NCBI GenBank assembly: GCA_037442385.1
Contig: JBBIQJ010000052.1
Location: forward strand, 1 to 14,248
From: LDYB01 sp037442385
GTDB lineage: Bacteria; Armatimonadota; Fimbriimonadia; Fimbriimonadales; GBS-DC
DNA: 14,248 nt
Direction: 5' to 3'
Of the stretch, positions 1 through 7,125 are shown one piece after another (position 1 is the first letter of the stretch; every line of letters starts with the position of its first letter). The notes under the pieces were generated by a model, which saw nothing but the letters and a program-made list of their open reading frames with translations, was not told the DNA's origin and made no database searches. Position numbers and translations under genes: made by a program.

Positions 1-1
1 G

Positions 2-712
2 CTGCTGGATTGGTGTTATCCGCGCCGTTGTGTGGGCTGCGGGCGCTTCAGCCGGCAGGCGCTTTGTGAACTGTGCGGGTTGCTTTTGCCAAAGATTGCG
101 CCACCGGTGTGCTGTCGCTGTGGCGCGCCTCAACAGGCGGTTGAGTGTCCCTACTGCCACGCGCAGCGATATGCGTTTGACGAGGCGCTCTGCGCTTGCG
201 CTTATGAGTCACCCTTACGCCCTGCCATCATACACCTGAAGTTCCGTCGGTGGCTTCGCGGGGTGCCTGTGCTGGGGACGCTGGTCGTGGAGGCGCTCTT
301 GCATCCCTCGCGACAGGCGATTCTCAAGCAGGCAGACTGCATCGTGCCGATGCCCATCCATCCGCGGCGTCGCGCCCTGCGCGGCTTCAATCAGGCAGAG
401 GAGATTGCCCGCGTGGTGGCAAACGCGCTGGGGATTCCGTTAGAGACGGGGGCGGTGCGTCGGCGTTTCTACCGGCGGTCGCAGGTGGGGCTGGACGCCG
501 AAGCGCGTTGGCGCAATATCGCTGGCGCGTTTGAAGTGGACGCTCCTGAACGCATCCGTGGGAAGTTTGTGCTGCTAATGGACGATGTGTTCACCACGGG
601 CAGTACTTTCAACGCATGCGCGACCGCCTTGAAAGCGGCGGGGGCGCGCTATGTGGTGGCAGTGGCTGTCGCACGTGAACTGCTCGCGCTACCGCAAGAG
701 AATGGTGTCTGA
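2..712 (+). CDS. comF: ComF family phosphoribosyltransferase (5' end cut by window)
   Basis: Type I phosphoribosyltransferase-fold protein of the ComF/GntX family, linked to DNA uptake in competent bacteria although its reaction is unproven. The frame is open to the left edge, so the start lies outside the window. A GTG at 32 is not the true start, because the typical N-terminal Cys-rich zinc-binding segment already begins before it (LLDWCYPRRC, then VGCG). More Cys pairs follow (LCELC, CCRCG, CPYC). The middle holds the family signature PMPIHPRRRALRGFNQAEEIA in parts, with RRSQVGLDAEARWRN after it. The PRPP-binding loop is DDVFTTGST, coded at about 581-607. The stop TGA (710-712) lies inside the 3' end of the opposite-strand CAP gene, a 24-base tail-to-tail overlap. 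Family assignment is secure; a role in competence is inferred from family only. Confidence 0.93.
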   Translation: MLDWCYPRRCVGCGRFSRQALCELCGLLLPKIAPPVCCRCGAPQQAVECPYCHAQRYAFDEALCACAYESPLRPAIIHLKFRRWLRGVPVLGTLVVEALLHPSRQAILKQADCIVPMPIHPRRRALRGFNQAEEIARVVANALGIPLETGAVRRRFYRRSQVGLDAEARWRNIAGAFEVDAPERIRGKFVLLMDDVFTTGSTFNACATALKAAGARYVVAVAVARELLALPQENGV

Positions 713-1474
713 CGATTCGTACACATGCCCCCAAAGAATCAGTTGTACATACACGGTGTGTTCCCCTGGCTCGTCGGGCAGTTCCCAGTCCACCCATTCC
801 TGGGGGGTGCGCCATTCCGTCCAGTTCACGCCGTCATTGCTGAGACGCATCGCGCTGGCGCGGTGCGCCCCATGCACATAGAGCCGCACTCTGGGGTTCT
901 CCGTCCAGGGGGCGTCCAGATTGATAATCAGGGGGTAGACGCCCCGGCGCGCGCCCAGCACCTGTGCCCACGCGGTGGTGTAGCGCCCTGTATTCGCCCA
1001 TGCGCTGCCGACGCCCACCTCACGATAATCTGGGGCGAGCATCGCCAGGCGGTGGGGCGGGCTGTTGAGCCAGCCTTCGATGGCGCGTTCCCAGCTGGGC
1101 TGTCCCGCTGCCAGATTTTCCGCCAGCATCGTGAAGCGATAGCCCGCCTGCAGGGCACGCGCATCGGCGCGGCGTCCCTCCCGATCCACATGAGAACACG
1201 CCTGCATAATCAGAATCTCGTTCGCCTGCGTCTGCGCTGCCTCGCACAGCTCTAGATTTAACTTCAACGGCGGCAGCCCCAGCGACACACGCAACTCGTT
1301 CAACTGTACCACATACTGATGGAGCGTGAGCAGGTGAACCCCCCGTTCGCCTGCCGTTCCCGAAAGGGCGCTCAGCAACCAGCAAGCGAGAAGTCCTGCC
1401 CAGCGAACGCCACGATGTTTCCAATGCCGATAAAAACGGTTGACGACCTTCCTCGAACGCTCCGCTGCCCGCAT
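689..1474 (-). CDS. Secreted CAP/SCP-domain protein with C-terminal Ig-like segment
   Basis: CAP superfamily (SCP/PR-1-like) protein of 261 residues, probably exported; bacterial members are extracellular and their biochemical role is mostly unknown. ATG at 1474 is preferred over an upstream TTG at 1504 because GGAGGA (1481-1486) stands 6 bases before it. Residues 1-24 are basic, followed by a hydrophobic stretch (AGLLACWLLSALSGTAG), consistent with a signal peptide. The CAP domain spans about 52-173: NELRVSLGLPPL, SHVD with His95, LAENLAAG with Glu119 and WLNSPPHR with His141, so the usual His/Glu/His cavity residues are present. Residues about 180-261 (SNDGVNWTEW, GEHTVYVQ) resemble the small beta-sandwich repeats found on many secreted bacterial proteins. 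It appears monocistronic, with a likely -10 box at 1584-1589. CAP assignment is strong; the C-terminal fold is tentative. Confidence 0.88.
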   Translation of the reverse strand: MRAAERSRKVVNRFYRHWKHRGVRWAGLLACWLLSALSGTAGERGVHLLTLHQYVVQLNELRVSLGLPPLKLNLELCEAAQTQANEILIMQACSHVDREGRRADARALQAGYRFTMLAENLAAGQPSWERAIEGWLNSPPHRLAMLAPDYREVGVGSAWANTGRYTTAWAQVLGARRGVYPLIINLDAPWTENPRVRLYVHGAHRASAMRLSNDGVNWTEWRTPQEWVDWELPDEPGEHTVYVQLILWGHVYESSDTILLR

Positions 1475-1583
1475 AGGGGTTCCTCCGTTTCGGTTATTCC
1501 ACAATTGGAGCCGTACCTTCCCACCAGAATCCGAGCAGGAGCGTCGTGCCTCCTTTCACAAAGGCGTCCAGCAACTCCTTTAT

Positions 1584-1589
1584 ATTATA
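1584..1589 (-). promoter_or_regulatory. Putative -10 box (TATAAT) for the CAP gene in the divergent region
   Basis: Read on the minus strand the bases are TATAAT, a perfect -10 match inside an AT-rich patch (tatattatag, 1581-1590) that stands out from the GC-rich surroundings. The implied start near 1577 leaves a leader of about 100 bases before the CAP ATG. The best -35 at normal spacing is poor (TTTTCT at 18 bases). The same patch reads TATATT on the plus strand (1581-1586) and could serve the PhyH gene. Its nearest -35-like box, TTCACA at 1555-1560, is 20 bases away, which is too far for confidence. Confidence 0.4.
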
Positions 1590-1662
1590 GCCCAATTGCC
1601 TCTGTATAGAAAATCCGTCGTTTTGTGGGGCTGCATGGGTAAACTTATGGCGAGGTGAGCCG

Positions 1663-2433
1663 ATGGAAAGCTATCCGCTAACGGAGGAGCAGATTCAGTT
1701 TTTTCGCGAGAATGGGTATCTGACCCTGAGGGGCGTGTTTACCGAAGAGGAGATGGCCGAGTTGCGCGAGGCAGCCGAAGCGCTGCGGAACCAGCGCCTG
1801 GATCCCCAAATCGAAATCTCCCAGAACGACCCCGAATACGAAAAAATCTTCGTGCAGAAGGTGAACCTGTGGCGGATTGATGAACGCATGCGCAAGTTCG
1901 CTCTGCACCCCCGACTGGGCAAGATTGCCGCGCAGCTCGCGGGCGCAACGATGCGTATCTGGCACGACCACCTGCTTGCCAAAATGCCAGGCGATAGCAA
2001 ACCCACCGCATGGCATCAGGACATTCCCTACTGGCCCCACACTGTCGGCAACCAGCTGGGCGTCTGGATACCGCTGTATGATGTGGATGAGCAGAGCGGC
2101 TGTCTGGGCGTGATTCCTAGGAGCCACAAGCTGGGGCTGTTGCCTGCGCACGATTTTCGCGAGCTGGCGGATGTGTTTCAATACCTGCCTGAATCGATGC
2201 GTACGCCCGTATGGCTCCCCCTGAAAGCGGGCGATTGCTCGGTCCATCACGGGCTGACCCTGCACGGCGCGAATGCGAACCGCTCCAACCGCCCGCGCGT
2301 CGCCTTCGCGATTTTTTACATGCCCGACGGAACCTGCTACACGGGCACAGGGCATGTCGTTACGGATGGGCAGGGGTTCGAAGTCGGTCAGCCGTTGCGA
2401 GGCGAGCTGTTCCCCATCGTGGGCGAGCCTTAG
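1663..2433 (+). CDS. Phytanoyl-CoA dioxygenase (PhyH) family Fe(II)/2-oxoglutarate oxygenase
   Basis: Non-haem iron, 2-oxoglutarate-dependent oxygenase of the PhyH family, 256 residues, a usual length. The double-stranded beta-helix iron site is intact: His118 and Asp120 in WHQD form the HxD pair, and His201 in LTLHGANANRSN is the distal ligand. Arg210 or Arg212 just after it is placed to bind 2-oxoglutarate. The N-terminal motif LTEEQIQFFRENGYL is typical, and PRSHKLG (152-158) is the common strand after the HxD. The start ATG has GAGGTGA at 1652-1658, 4 bases upstream. The stop TAG overlaps the stop of the opposite permease gene (shared TTAG, 2430-2433). PhyH proteins act on very varied small molecules and natural products, and nothing here fixes the substrate. 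Family very likely, substrate unknown. Confidence 0.93.
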   Translation: MESYPLTEEQIQFFRENGYLTLRGVFTEEEMAELREAAEALRNQRLDPQIEISQNDPEYEKIFVQKVNLWRIDERMRKFALHPRLGKIAAQLAGATMRIWHDHLLAKMPGDSKPTAWHQDIPYWPHTVGNQLGVWIPLYDVDEQSGCLGVIPRSHKLGLLPAHDFRELADVFQYLPESMRTPVWLPLKAGDCSVHHGLTLHGANANRSNRPRVAFAIFYMPDGTCYTGTGHVVTDGQGFEVGQPLRGELFPIVGEP

Positions 2434-3278
2434 CCTTTCAACCCGGTCAGTGTAATCCCGCGCACGAACGCCCGCTGAGCCAGCAGAAAGACCACCACCA
2501 GCGGCGCGGTAACTACCACCGCCGCCGCCATCAGCAGGTTCCACTGCTCGCCGTGCCGACCCAGAAAATATTGCAGTCCCACCGCGAGCGTGAACTTGCT
2601 GGCGTCGTTGAGGTAAATCAGCGGCCCCATGAAGTCCGTCCACGACCACACGAACGCAAAGAGCGCGACGGTGGCAATCGCGGGCTTGGACATGGGAGCG
2701 ACGATGCGCCACAGAATCAGCCAGTCGCTGCAGCCGTCGATCCGCGCGGCGTCCACCACTTCCTGGGGCAGGGTGAGGAAAAACTGGCGGAGCATGAAAA
2801 CGAAGAAGGCGTTCCCCAGAAACGCAGGCACAATCAGGGGCAGGAAAGTATCCACCCAGCCCAGCCAGCGAAACAACAGAAAGACGGGCAGAATCGTAAC
2901 CTGTGGCGGGAGCATGAGCGTGCTGAGCATGACCCAGAACCAGAAGCGCCGCCCGCGCCATCGCATCCGCGCGAACGCATAAGCCGGTGGCAGGCAGCTC
3001 AGCACCGTACCGACCATCATCAAAATGGCAATCACCAGCGTGTTGCGCAGGTAAAGCCAGAAGGGGAAAGTGGTGAGCGCCGTCTGGTAGTTTTCCCAGG
3101 CGATTCGCTCAGGAACCCACACAATGTGTTCGGTGAAGAGGGCGTCGTCGGGCTTGAGCGAGGTGCTGACCATCCACGCAATCGGGAGCATAAACACGCC
3201 CGCGAGCAAAATCAGCACGGCGTGCGCCGCCATGACCTTGCCCCATCGCGCCGTCATCCGCCAAGGGTTAGAGCGCAT
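2430..3278 (-). CDS. Carbohydrate ABC transporter permease, MalG type
   Basis: Inner-membrane permease of an ABC sugar importer (CUT1/MalG-like), about 282 residues with six predicted helices. The first helix is AVLILLAGVFMLPIAWMV, followed by the family-typical STSLKP. The cytoplasmic EAA loop that docks on the ATPase lies near residues 173-197 (VVDAARIDGCSDW, then LILWRIVAPMSKPA). The end, RAFVRGITLTGLKG, is classic for MalG-type permeases. The open frame extends upstream into purC, but that part looks like read-through of purC in another frame. I chose ATG 3278 (GGTGGGAT just before it), which overlaps the purC stop by 11 bases; ATG 3257 and ATG 3233 are alternatives. It is the last gene of the operon MBL - ATPase - purC - permease. 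No MalF-type partner or binding protein is in the window, so the complex must be completed by genes elsewhere. The sugar is unknown. Confidence 0.92.
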   Translation of the reverse strand: MRSNPWRMTARWGKVMAAHAVLILLAGVFMLPIAWMVSTSLKPDDALFTEHIVWVPERIAWENYQTALTTFPFWLYLRNTLVIAILMMVGTVLSCLPPAYAFARMRWRGRRFWFWVMLSTLMLPPQVTILPVFLLFRWLGWVDTFLPLIVPAFLGNAFFVFMLRQFFLTLPQEVVDAARIDGCSDWLILWRIVAPMSKPAIATVALFAFVWSWTDFMGPLIYLNDASKFTLAVGLQYFLGRHGEQWNLLMAAAVVVTAPLVVVFLLAQRAFVRGITLTGLKG

Positions 3279-4206
3279 ATCCCACCAGACGGCTATACGC
3301 CTCGCGATAGCGCATGGCAGTTTGCACGACAATCTCGTCGGGCAGTTCGGGCGCAGGCGGCTGCTTGTTCCAGCCAAGACGCTCCACATAGTCGCGCACG
3401 AACTGCTTGTCAAAACTGGGTTGCGCGCCCCCAGGAGCGTACGACTCGGCGTCCCAGAAGCGCGACGAGTCGGGCGTCAGTACCTCATCAATCAGCAGAA
3501 TCTGTCCGTTCTCGTCCTGACCGAACTCGAACTTGGTGTCGGCAAGCAGGATGCCACGCGAGTGGGCGTATGCGCTGGCAAATTGATAAATCTTCAGGCT
3601 CAACTCCTGCAGAGTGCGAATCGTTTCCTCGCCCACAATCGCGGCAGCCTGCTCCAGCGAGATGTTCTCGTCGTGCCCTGCGGTGGCTTTGGTGGCGGGG
3701 GTGAAAATCGGTTCGGGCAACGGTGCCGATTCCACCAGCCCCCCTGGCAAGGCGATGCCGTGTAAGGAGACGGGTATCTGGCTCTGTGGCCCGCCAGCGG
3801 CACAATACTCTTTCCACAGCGAGCCTGCCAGATAGCCCCGCACAACACACTCCACCGGGTAGGGCTTCGTGGGGCGTATCAGCATCGTGCGCCCCTCCAG
3901 CGTGTCACGATACGCCTCAGGGTTGCGGACGCCCGCGCGACGCAGGGCATCCGCAATCGTGTCCCACTCCACACTGAGCATGTGGTGCGCAATGCCCTGC
4001 GCCTCCAGCTGACGGAACCAGAACGCGCTGAGCTGGGTCAGCACGCGCCCCTTATCGGGGATGGGAGTGGGAAAGACCACATCGAATGCCGAGAGGCGGT
4101 CGGTGGCGACCATCAGAAGCACATCGCCGCACCGATACATATCGCGCACCTTGCCGCGATGATGTAGCGGCAGCGGCAACTCCGTTTGATAGACGATTCG
4201 GCTCAT
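3268..4206 (-). CDS. purC: Phosphoribosylaminoimidazole-succinocarboxamide synthase (SAICAR synthetase)
   Basis: Cytosolic enzyme of purine synthesis that joins CAIR and L-aspartate using ATP to form SAICAR. It has 312 residues, the longer form (about 300) rather than the roughly 240-residue E. coli form. Visible signatures are the N-terminal HRGKVRDMY nucleotide-binding segment, DRLSAFDVVFPTPIPDKG (36-53), VECVVRGYLAGSLWKEY (118-134), the NISLEQ segment, and DTKFEFG (223-229) followed by LLIDEVLTPDSSRFW (237-251). All are hallmarks of PurC. The start codon overlaps the stop of the upstream ATPase gene by four bases (ATGA, 4203-4206), which implies coupled translation. Its own stop lies within the likely start region of the permease. 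A purine enzyme between an ABC ATPase and its likely permease is unexpected; no other pur gene is in the window. Confidence 0.97.
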   Translation of the reverse strand: MSRIVYQTELPLPLHHRGKVRDMYRCGDVLLMVATDRLSAFDVVFPTPIPDKGRVLTQLSAFWFRQLEAQGIAHHMLSVEWDTIADALRRAGVRNPEAYRDTLEGRTMLIRPTKPYPVECVVRGYLAGSLWKEYCAAGGPQSQIPVSLHGIALPGGLVESAPLPEPIFTPATKATAGHDENISLEQAAAIVGEETIRTLQELSLKIYQFASAYAHSRGILLADTKFEFGQDENGQILLIDEVLTPDSSRFWDAESYAPGGAQPSFDKQFVRDYVERLGWNKQPPAPELPDEIVVQTAMRYREAYSRLVGYAL

Positions 4207-5345
4207 CGGATGGCTTGCTCCGTCTGCAGGTCAAACAGGTGCAGATGCTCCAGATTCAGGCGGATGGGCAGGGTCTGCCCCTCGGCGACAGGCACGCGCG
4301 CACTGATCTGGGCAATCAGGCGATGCCCGTTCACCACGAGATGCACATCGTTGCGATCGCCCTGTGGCTCAATCACATCCACGGTTGCGGTCAGGGGCGG
4401 CGAGAGGATGGCGTCGCGAGGGGTGTCGTCGCCCGCGTGGATGTCCTGTGGTCGGATTCCCATCAGCACGCTGGACGGCAGGGAGGTGGGCTTGGTGTTC
4501 GGTAATGGGAGAAGCGTCTCACCGAACCGCACGGCAGCCTGTCCCCCTTCGCTGACGACGGACACAGAGAGGATATTCATTGGTGGTGTGCCGATAAAGG
4601 TCGCCACGAACACATTTGCGGGCTGATGATAGACCTCCTGCGGCGTGCCCACCTGCTGGAGAACGCCATCTTTCATGACAGCGATTCGCGTGCCGAGCGT
4701 CATCGCCTCTTTCTGGTCGTGAGTTACATACACGGTGGTGACGCCCAACCGTTCCTGCAGTTTTTTGAGTTCGGCGCGGGTCTGGTCGCGCAGTTTGGCG
4801 TCCAGATTGGAGAGCGGTTCGTCCATCAGGAACACTTGGGGCTGGCGCACAATCGCGCGGGCGAGTGCGACGCGCTGGCGCTGTCCGCCCGAAAGCTCTT
4901 TGGGCAGGCGGTGGAGCAGGCTCTCAATCTCCAGCATATGGGCAACCTGGCGCACGCGCTCGTCGATGCGCTGGCGGATGGCGCGCGCCTCGCTCCAGTG
5001 CGTCAGCTGCCAGAACCAGCTTTTCAACTCGCGCAGGCGCAACCCGAAGGCGATATTGTCGTACACGCGCATATGGGGATACAGCGCGTAGTTCTGGAAC
5101 ACCATCGCAATATCGCGGTCGCGGGGGGAGACATCGTTCACGCACCGCTCGCCGATGTAGATATCGCCTTCGGTAACCTCTTCCAGCCCTGCGAGCAGGC
5201 GGAGTGCCGTCGTCTTCCCGCACCCCGAGGGACCCACCAGCACCATAAACTCGCCCGGCTGGATGTGCAGGGTCAGCCGGTTGACCGCCACCACCTGTCC
5301 GAAGCGCTTGACGACCCGCTCGAAACGCACCCCTTCGGCTCTCAT
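4203..5345 (-). CDS. ugpC: ABC transporter ATP-binding protein, UgpC/MalK/MsmK type
   Basis: Cytoplasmic ATPase that powers a CUT1-family sugar importer, 380 residues. The nucleotide-binding domain has Walker A GPSGCGKT (38-45), the Q-loop Gln84, the signature LSGGQ (151-155), Walker B VFLMDE (171-176), the D-loop SNLD and the switch His209 (THD). Residues from about 240 on form the usual C-terminal TOBE/OB regulatory region, which in MalK relatives binds regulators. Compared with E. coli MalK as I recall it, there is an insertion of about 15 residues in the helical subdomain between FGLRL and the LSGGQ signature, rich in Trp (KSWFWQLTHW, about 108-117). The ATPase is coupled by ATGA overlaps to the MBL gene upstream and purC downstream. 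MsmK-type ATPases can serve several importers, so its partners need not be only the permease in this operon. The gene symbol is by family; the exact orthologue is uncertain. Confidence 0.95.
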   Translation of the reverse strand: MRAEGVRFERVVKRFGQVVAVNRLTLHIQPGEFMVLVGPSGCGKTTALRLLAGLEEVTEGDIYIGERCVNDVSPRDRDIAMVFQNYALYPHMRVYDNIAFGLRLRELKSWFWQLTHWSEARAIRQRIDERVRQVAHMLEIESLLHRLPKELSGGQRQRVALARAIVRQPQVFLMDEPLSNLDAKLRDQTRAELKKLQERLGVTTVYVTHDQKEAMTLGTRIAVMKDGVLQQVGTPQEVYHQPANVFVATFIGTPPMNILSVSVVSEGGQAAVRFGETLLPLPNTKPTSLPSSVLMGIRPQDIHAGDDTPRDAILSPPLTATVDVIEPQGDRNDVHLVVNGHRLIAQISARVPVAEGQTLPIRLNLEHLHLFDLQTEQAIR

Positions 5346-6247
5346 GGCGTGCCCTGTGCCAGTTTTTTGCGCCAGTATCGGGCGTAGCCCAGTGCAATCA
5401 GTTCGTAGCCTGCGCCCAGGTCATAGCTGGAGGGGTCTACGCCGCGCTCCGCCATCTCGCGGTTGCCGTACTGGCGTAAAACTTCGATTAGCTCTGAATC
5501 GCTGATTCCCTGCTCAATTTGCTGGCGTGTGAACTGCGCCCAGTCCAGCAGGCGCGCTTCCAGCTCGTCGAGATGGCGCGCCACATCGTCAAAGAAGCTG
5601 AAGTGGGTCAGGGCGAGCCGCTGGATGGGCATGGCGCGCAGTTTTGCCAGGCTGGCTTGCCACGCTTCAATATCCAGTTCGGGAGGCGGTGTGGGCGGGC
5701 GCACATAGGTCGTATTGGGCATGCGCACGCCTGCAATATCGCCTGCGAAGAGCGTGCCGTCATGCTCATCCAGATAGGCGTGGTGATGGCGTGCGTGTCC
5801 GGGGGTGTCTAGTGCCAGCAAGGTGCGCCCTGCAATCGTGAGGCGCTCGCCGTCCTGCACCACGCGTACGCGCTCGGCGGGCACGGGACGCACTTCGCCC
5901 CAGAGCGTGTCCATCATATCGCCATACAGGCGCGAGGCGCTCGCAATCAGGCGCGAGGGGTCTATCAGGTGCGGTGCGCCAACGGGATGCACATAGCAGA
6001 TTGCACGGGGCAGCTGCGCCATCAAGACTCCCAGCGCCCCTGCATGGTCCAAATGAATATGGGTCACCAGCAGGTGGCGTACCTGTTCGGGCGCAATCCC
6101 GTGTGTTCGAAGCGCGCTCCAGAGCGTAGGGAGCGTGGTGGTGGGACCCACTTCAATCAGGGCACACTCGTGCCCATCGGTCAACAGATACGACGCAATC
6201 GCCAGCGGATAGCCCATGAAGTTCAGGTCAATCAGCTCGGTTTTCAT
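5342..6247 (-). CDS. MBL-fold metallo-hydrolase
   Basis: Metallo-beta-lactamase-fold hydrolase of 301 residues, probably cytosolic because no signal peptide is visible. The full two-metal ligand set is present: THIHLDH gives His63, His65, Asp67 and His68; His151 lies in DTPGHARHH; Asp170 in LFAGD; and His215 in LALTHFS. The HARHHHAYLD context and the C-terminal helical tail (about 225-301) resemble the broad group that includes glyoxalase II-like and lactonase-like hydrolases; the substrate cannot be read from the sequence. ATG 6247 has only a weak AGG upstream. It is the first gene of the four-gene minus-strand operon, 85 bases after the stop of the G5-3D gene, and its stop overlaps the start of the ATPase gene by four bases. 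A role tied to sugar or lactone metabolism is possible but unproven. Confidence 0.9.
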   Translation of the reverse strand: MKTELIDLNFMGYPLAIASYLLTDGHECALIEVGPTTTLPTLWSALRTHGIAPEQVRHLLVTHIHLDHAGALGVLMAQLPRAICYVHPVGAPHLIDPSRLIASASRLYGDMMDTLWGEVRPVPAERVRVVQDGERLTIAGRTLLALDTPGHARHHHAYLDEHDGTLFAGDIAGVRMPNTTYVRPPTPPPELDIEAWQASLAKLRAMPIQRLALTHFSFFDDVARHLDELEARLLDWAQFTRQQIEQGISDSELIEVLRQYGNREMAERGVDPSSYDLGAGYELIALGYARYWRKKLAQGTP

Positions 6248-6332
6248 AGCCTGGTGGATTTTAGTGTACCCGCTGGTGTGAAGGACGGCGCGATTTCAGG
6301 CGAAGCGTCATGGAACAAGACCTGAAAAAACC

Positions 6333-7025
6333 TCACCGCATCGGTCGTAGAATATGCACGCGCACTTTGCGCCTGCCAAATTGAATCGCCTGCTGGCGCG
6401 TGGCGTAGCAGAGGTCTATTTTGTTGCCCCGAATGGCGCGTCCCCGATCAGCGGCAATCGCCATCCCGTAGCCTTCCACATACAGCACCGTGCCGAACGG
6501 AACCACATGCGGGTCTACCGCCACCAGCCCGTAGCCTGCGGGCAAACCCGTAGCCGTGCGCCCCGTGCCCGTGCCGCCGCCGCTACGATGTGGGGCGTAG
6601 GCTGTGGCGTGCATCGTGAGCGTTTTGACGGTGTAAAAGTTGTCGTTGCGCCCGACTGCGCCGCGCGAGGCGATGTGCCCATGCACCCCAATCTGGTAAA
6701 TCTGGGGCTGGGGCGGGGTCAGTACCTCACTGGCAACCTGCGTGCGCTGAACCTCTTTGCCGTTTTTGAGCACTACACGCCACCGCACCCACTTCTCGCC
6801 TGCCTGTCCGCGTTGAACCAGCACGCGGTGGCGCGGGGGTAAACGACGGTTCACCTCAAACACTGTTGGAAACGGAATAGCGACCGTTTCCTCGCGATGC
6901 ACGATTTCCGTTTTTTGATCGTCGCGTGTGTTTTGCGCGAAAACCCAGATGCCTGCACAAGTGAGCGCCGCCAGCACAAAACCTCGCCACGATCCAGCCC
7001 GTACGGCGTTCCTTCGCTTCTGCAT
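6333..7025 (-). CDS. Secreted G5 and 3D domain protein (cell-wall active, YabE/RpfB-like)
   Basis: Exported or membrane-anchored protein of 230 residues, probably acting on peptidoglycan. ATG 7025 is chosen because GGGAGGAGA (7029-7037) lies just upstream; an ATG at 7052 lacks a ribosome site. A basic start plus GFVLAALTCAGIWVFA (15-30) forms a signal peptide or N-terminal anchor. Residues about 40-112 match a G5 domain (IPFPTVFEV, VQRGQAGEKW, VLKNGKEVQRTQV). Residues about 135-228 are a 3D domain named for three conserved aspartates: Asp171 in VAVDPHVVPFGT, Asp193 in IAADRG and Asp204 in KIDLCY. This is the double-psi beta-barrel fold seen in MltA-like lytic transglycosylases and the C-terminus of YabE-like proteins. 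A good promoter lies upstream, so it is probably transcribed on its own, with possible read-through into the MBL operon. Cell-wall lytic activity is inferred from family. Confidence 0.92.
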   Translation of the reverse strand: MQKRRNAVRAGSWRGFVLAALTCAGIWVFAQNTRDDQKTEIVHREETVAIPFPTVFEVNRRLPPRHRVLVQRGQAGEKWVRWRVVLKNGKEVQRTQVASEVLTPPQPQIYQIGVHGHIASRGAVGRNDNFYTVKTLTMHATAYAPHRSGGGTGTGRTATGLPAGYGLVAVDPHVVPFGTVLYVEGYGMAIAADRGRAIRGNKIDLCYATRQQAIQFGRRKVRVHILRPMR

Positions 7026-7086
7026 TGTTCTCCTCCCTTTGCGAAACCGCATCGGCTCCGCGAAGTGTGCCCGGGTTGGACGGCAA

Positions 7087-7116
7087 AGTATACCCGATAA
7101 GGTGTGGAAATTGCAA
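7087..7116 (-). promoter_or_regulatory. Sigma-70-type promoter of the G5-3D gene
   Basis: On the minus strand, TTGCAA (7116-7111) is followed after 18 bases by TATACT (7092-7087), four of six and five of six matches to the -35 and -10 consensus. The expected transcript start near 7080 gives a leader of about 55 bases before ATG 7025. It is the best complete promoter I see in the window, and it sits between the stop of the glycosyltransferase gene (7126) and this start. Confidence 0.7.
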
Positions 7117-7125
7117 CTTTTGATT

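Noticed and set aside
32..34. GTG as the start of the ComF gene
   Set aside because: Conserved Cys-rich residues of the zinc-binding segment are coded upstream in the same frame up to the window edge, so the gene begins outside the window.
1678..2961. A 427-codon minus-strand frame across PhyH and part of the permease
   Set aside because: It is antisense to PhyH, which has a complete iron site, and is out of frame with the permease on the same strand. Its composition is not protein-like.
2211..3704. A 497-codon open frame on the plus strand across the permease and purC genes
   Set aside because: It lies opposite two clearly recognised genes, is extremely rich in Arg, Gln, Pro and His, shows no domain, and is a typical antisense shadow in GC-rich DNA.
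6294..6327. Inverted repeat TTTCAGG ... CCTGAAA between the G5-3D and MBL genes, considered as a terminator
   Set aside because: The loop is 20 bases, and the T-run on the minus strand comes before rather than after the stem. It could be an operator, but nothing supports that.
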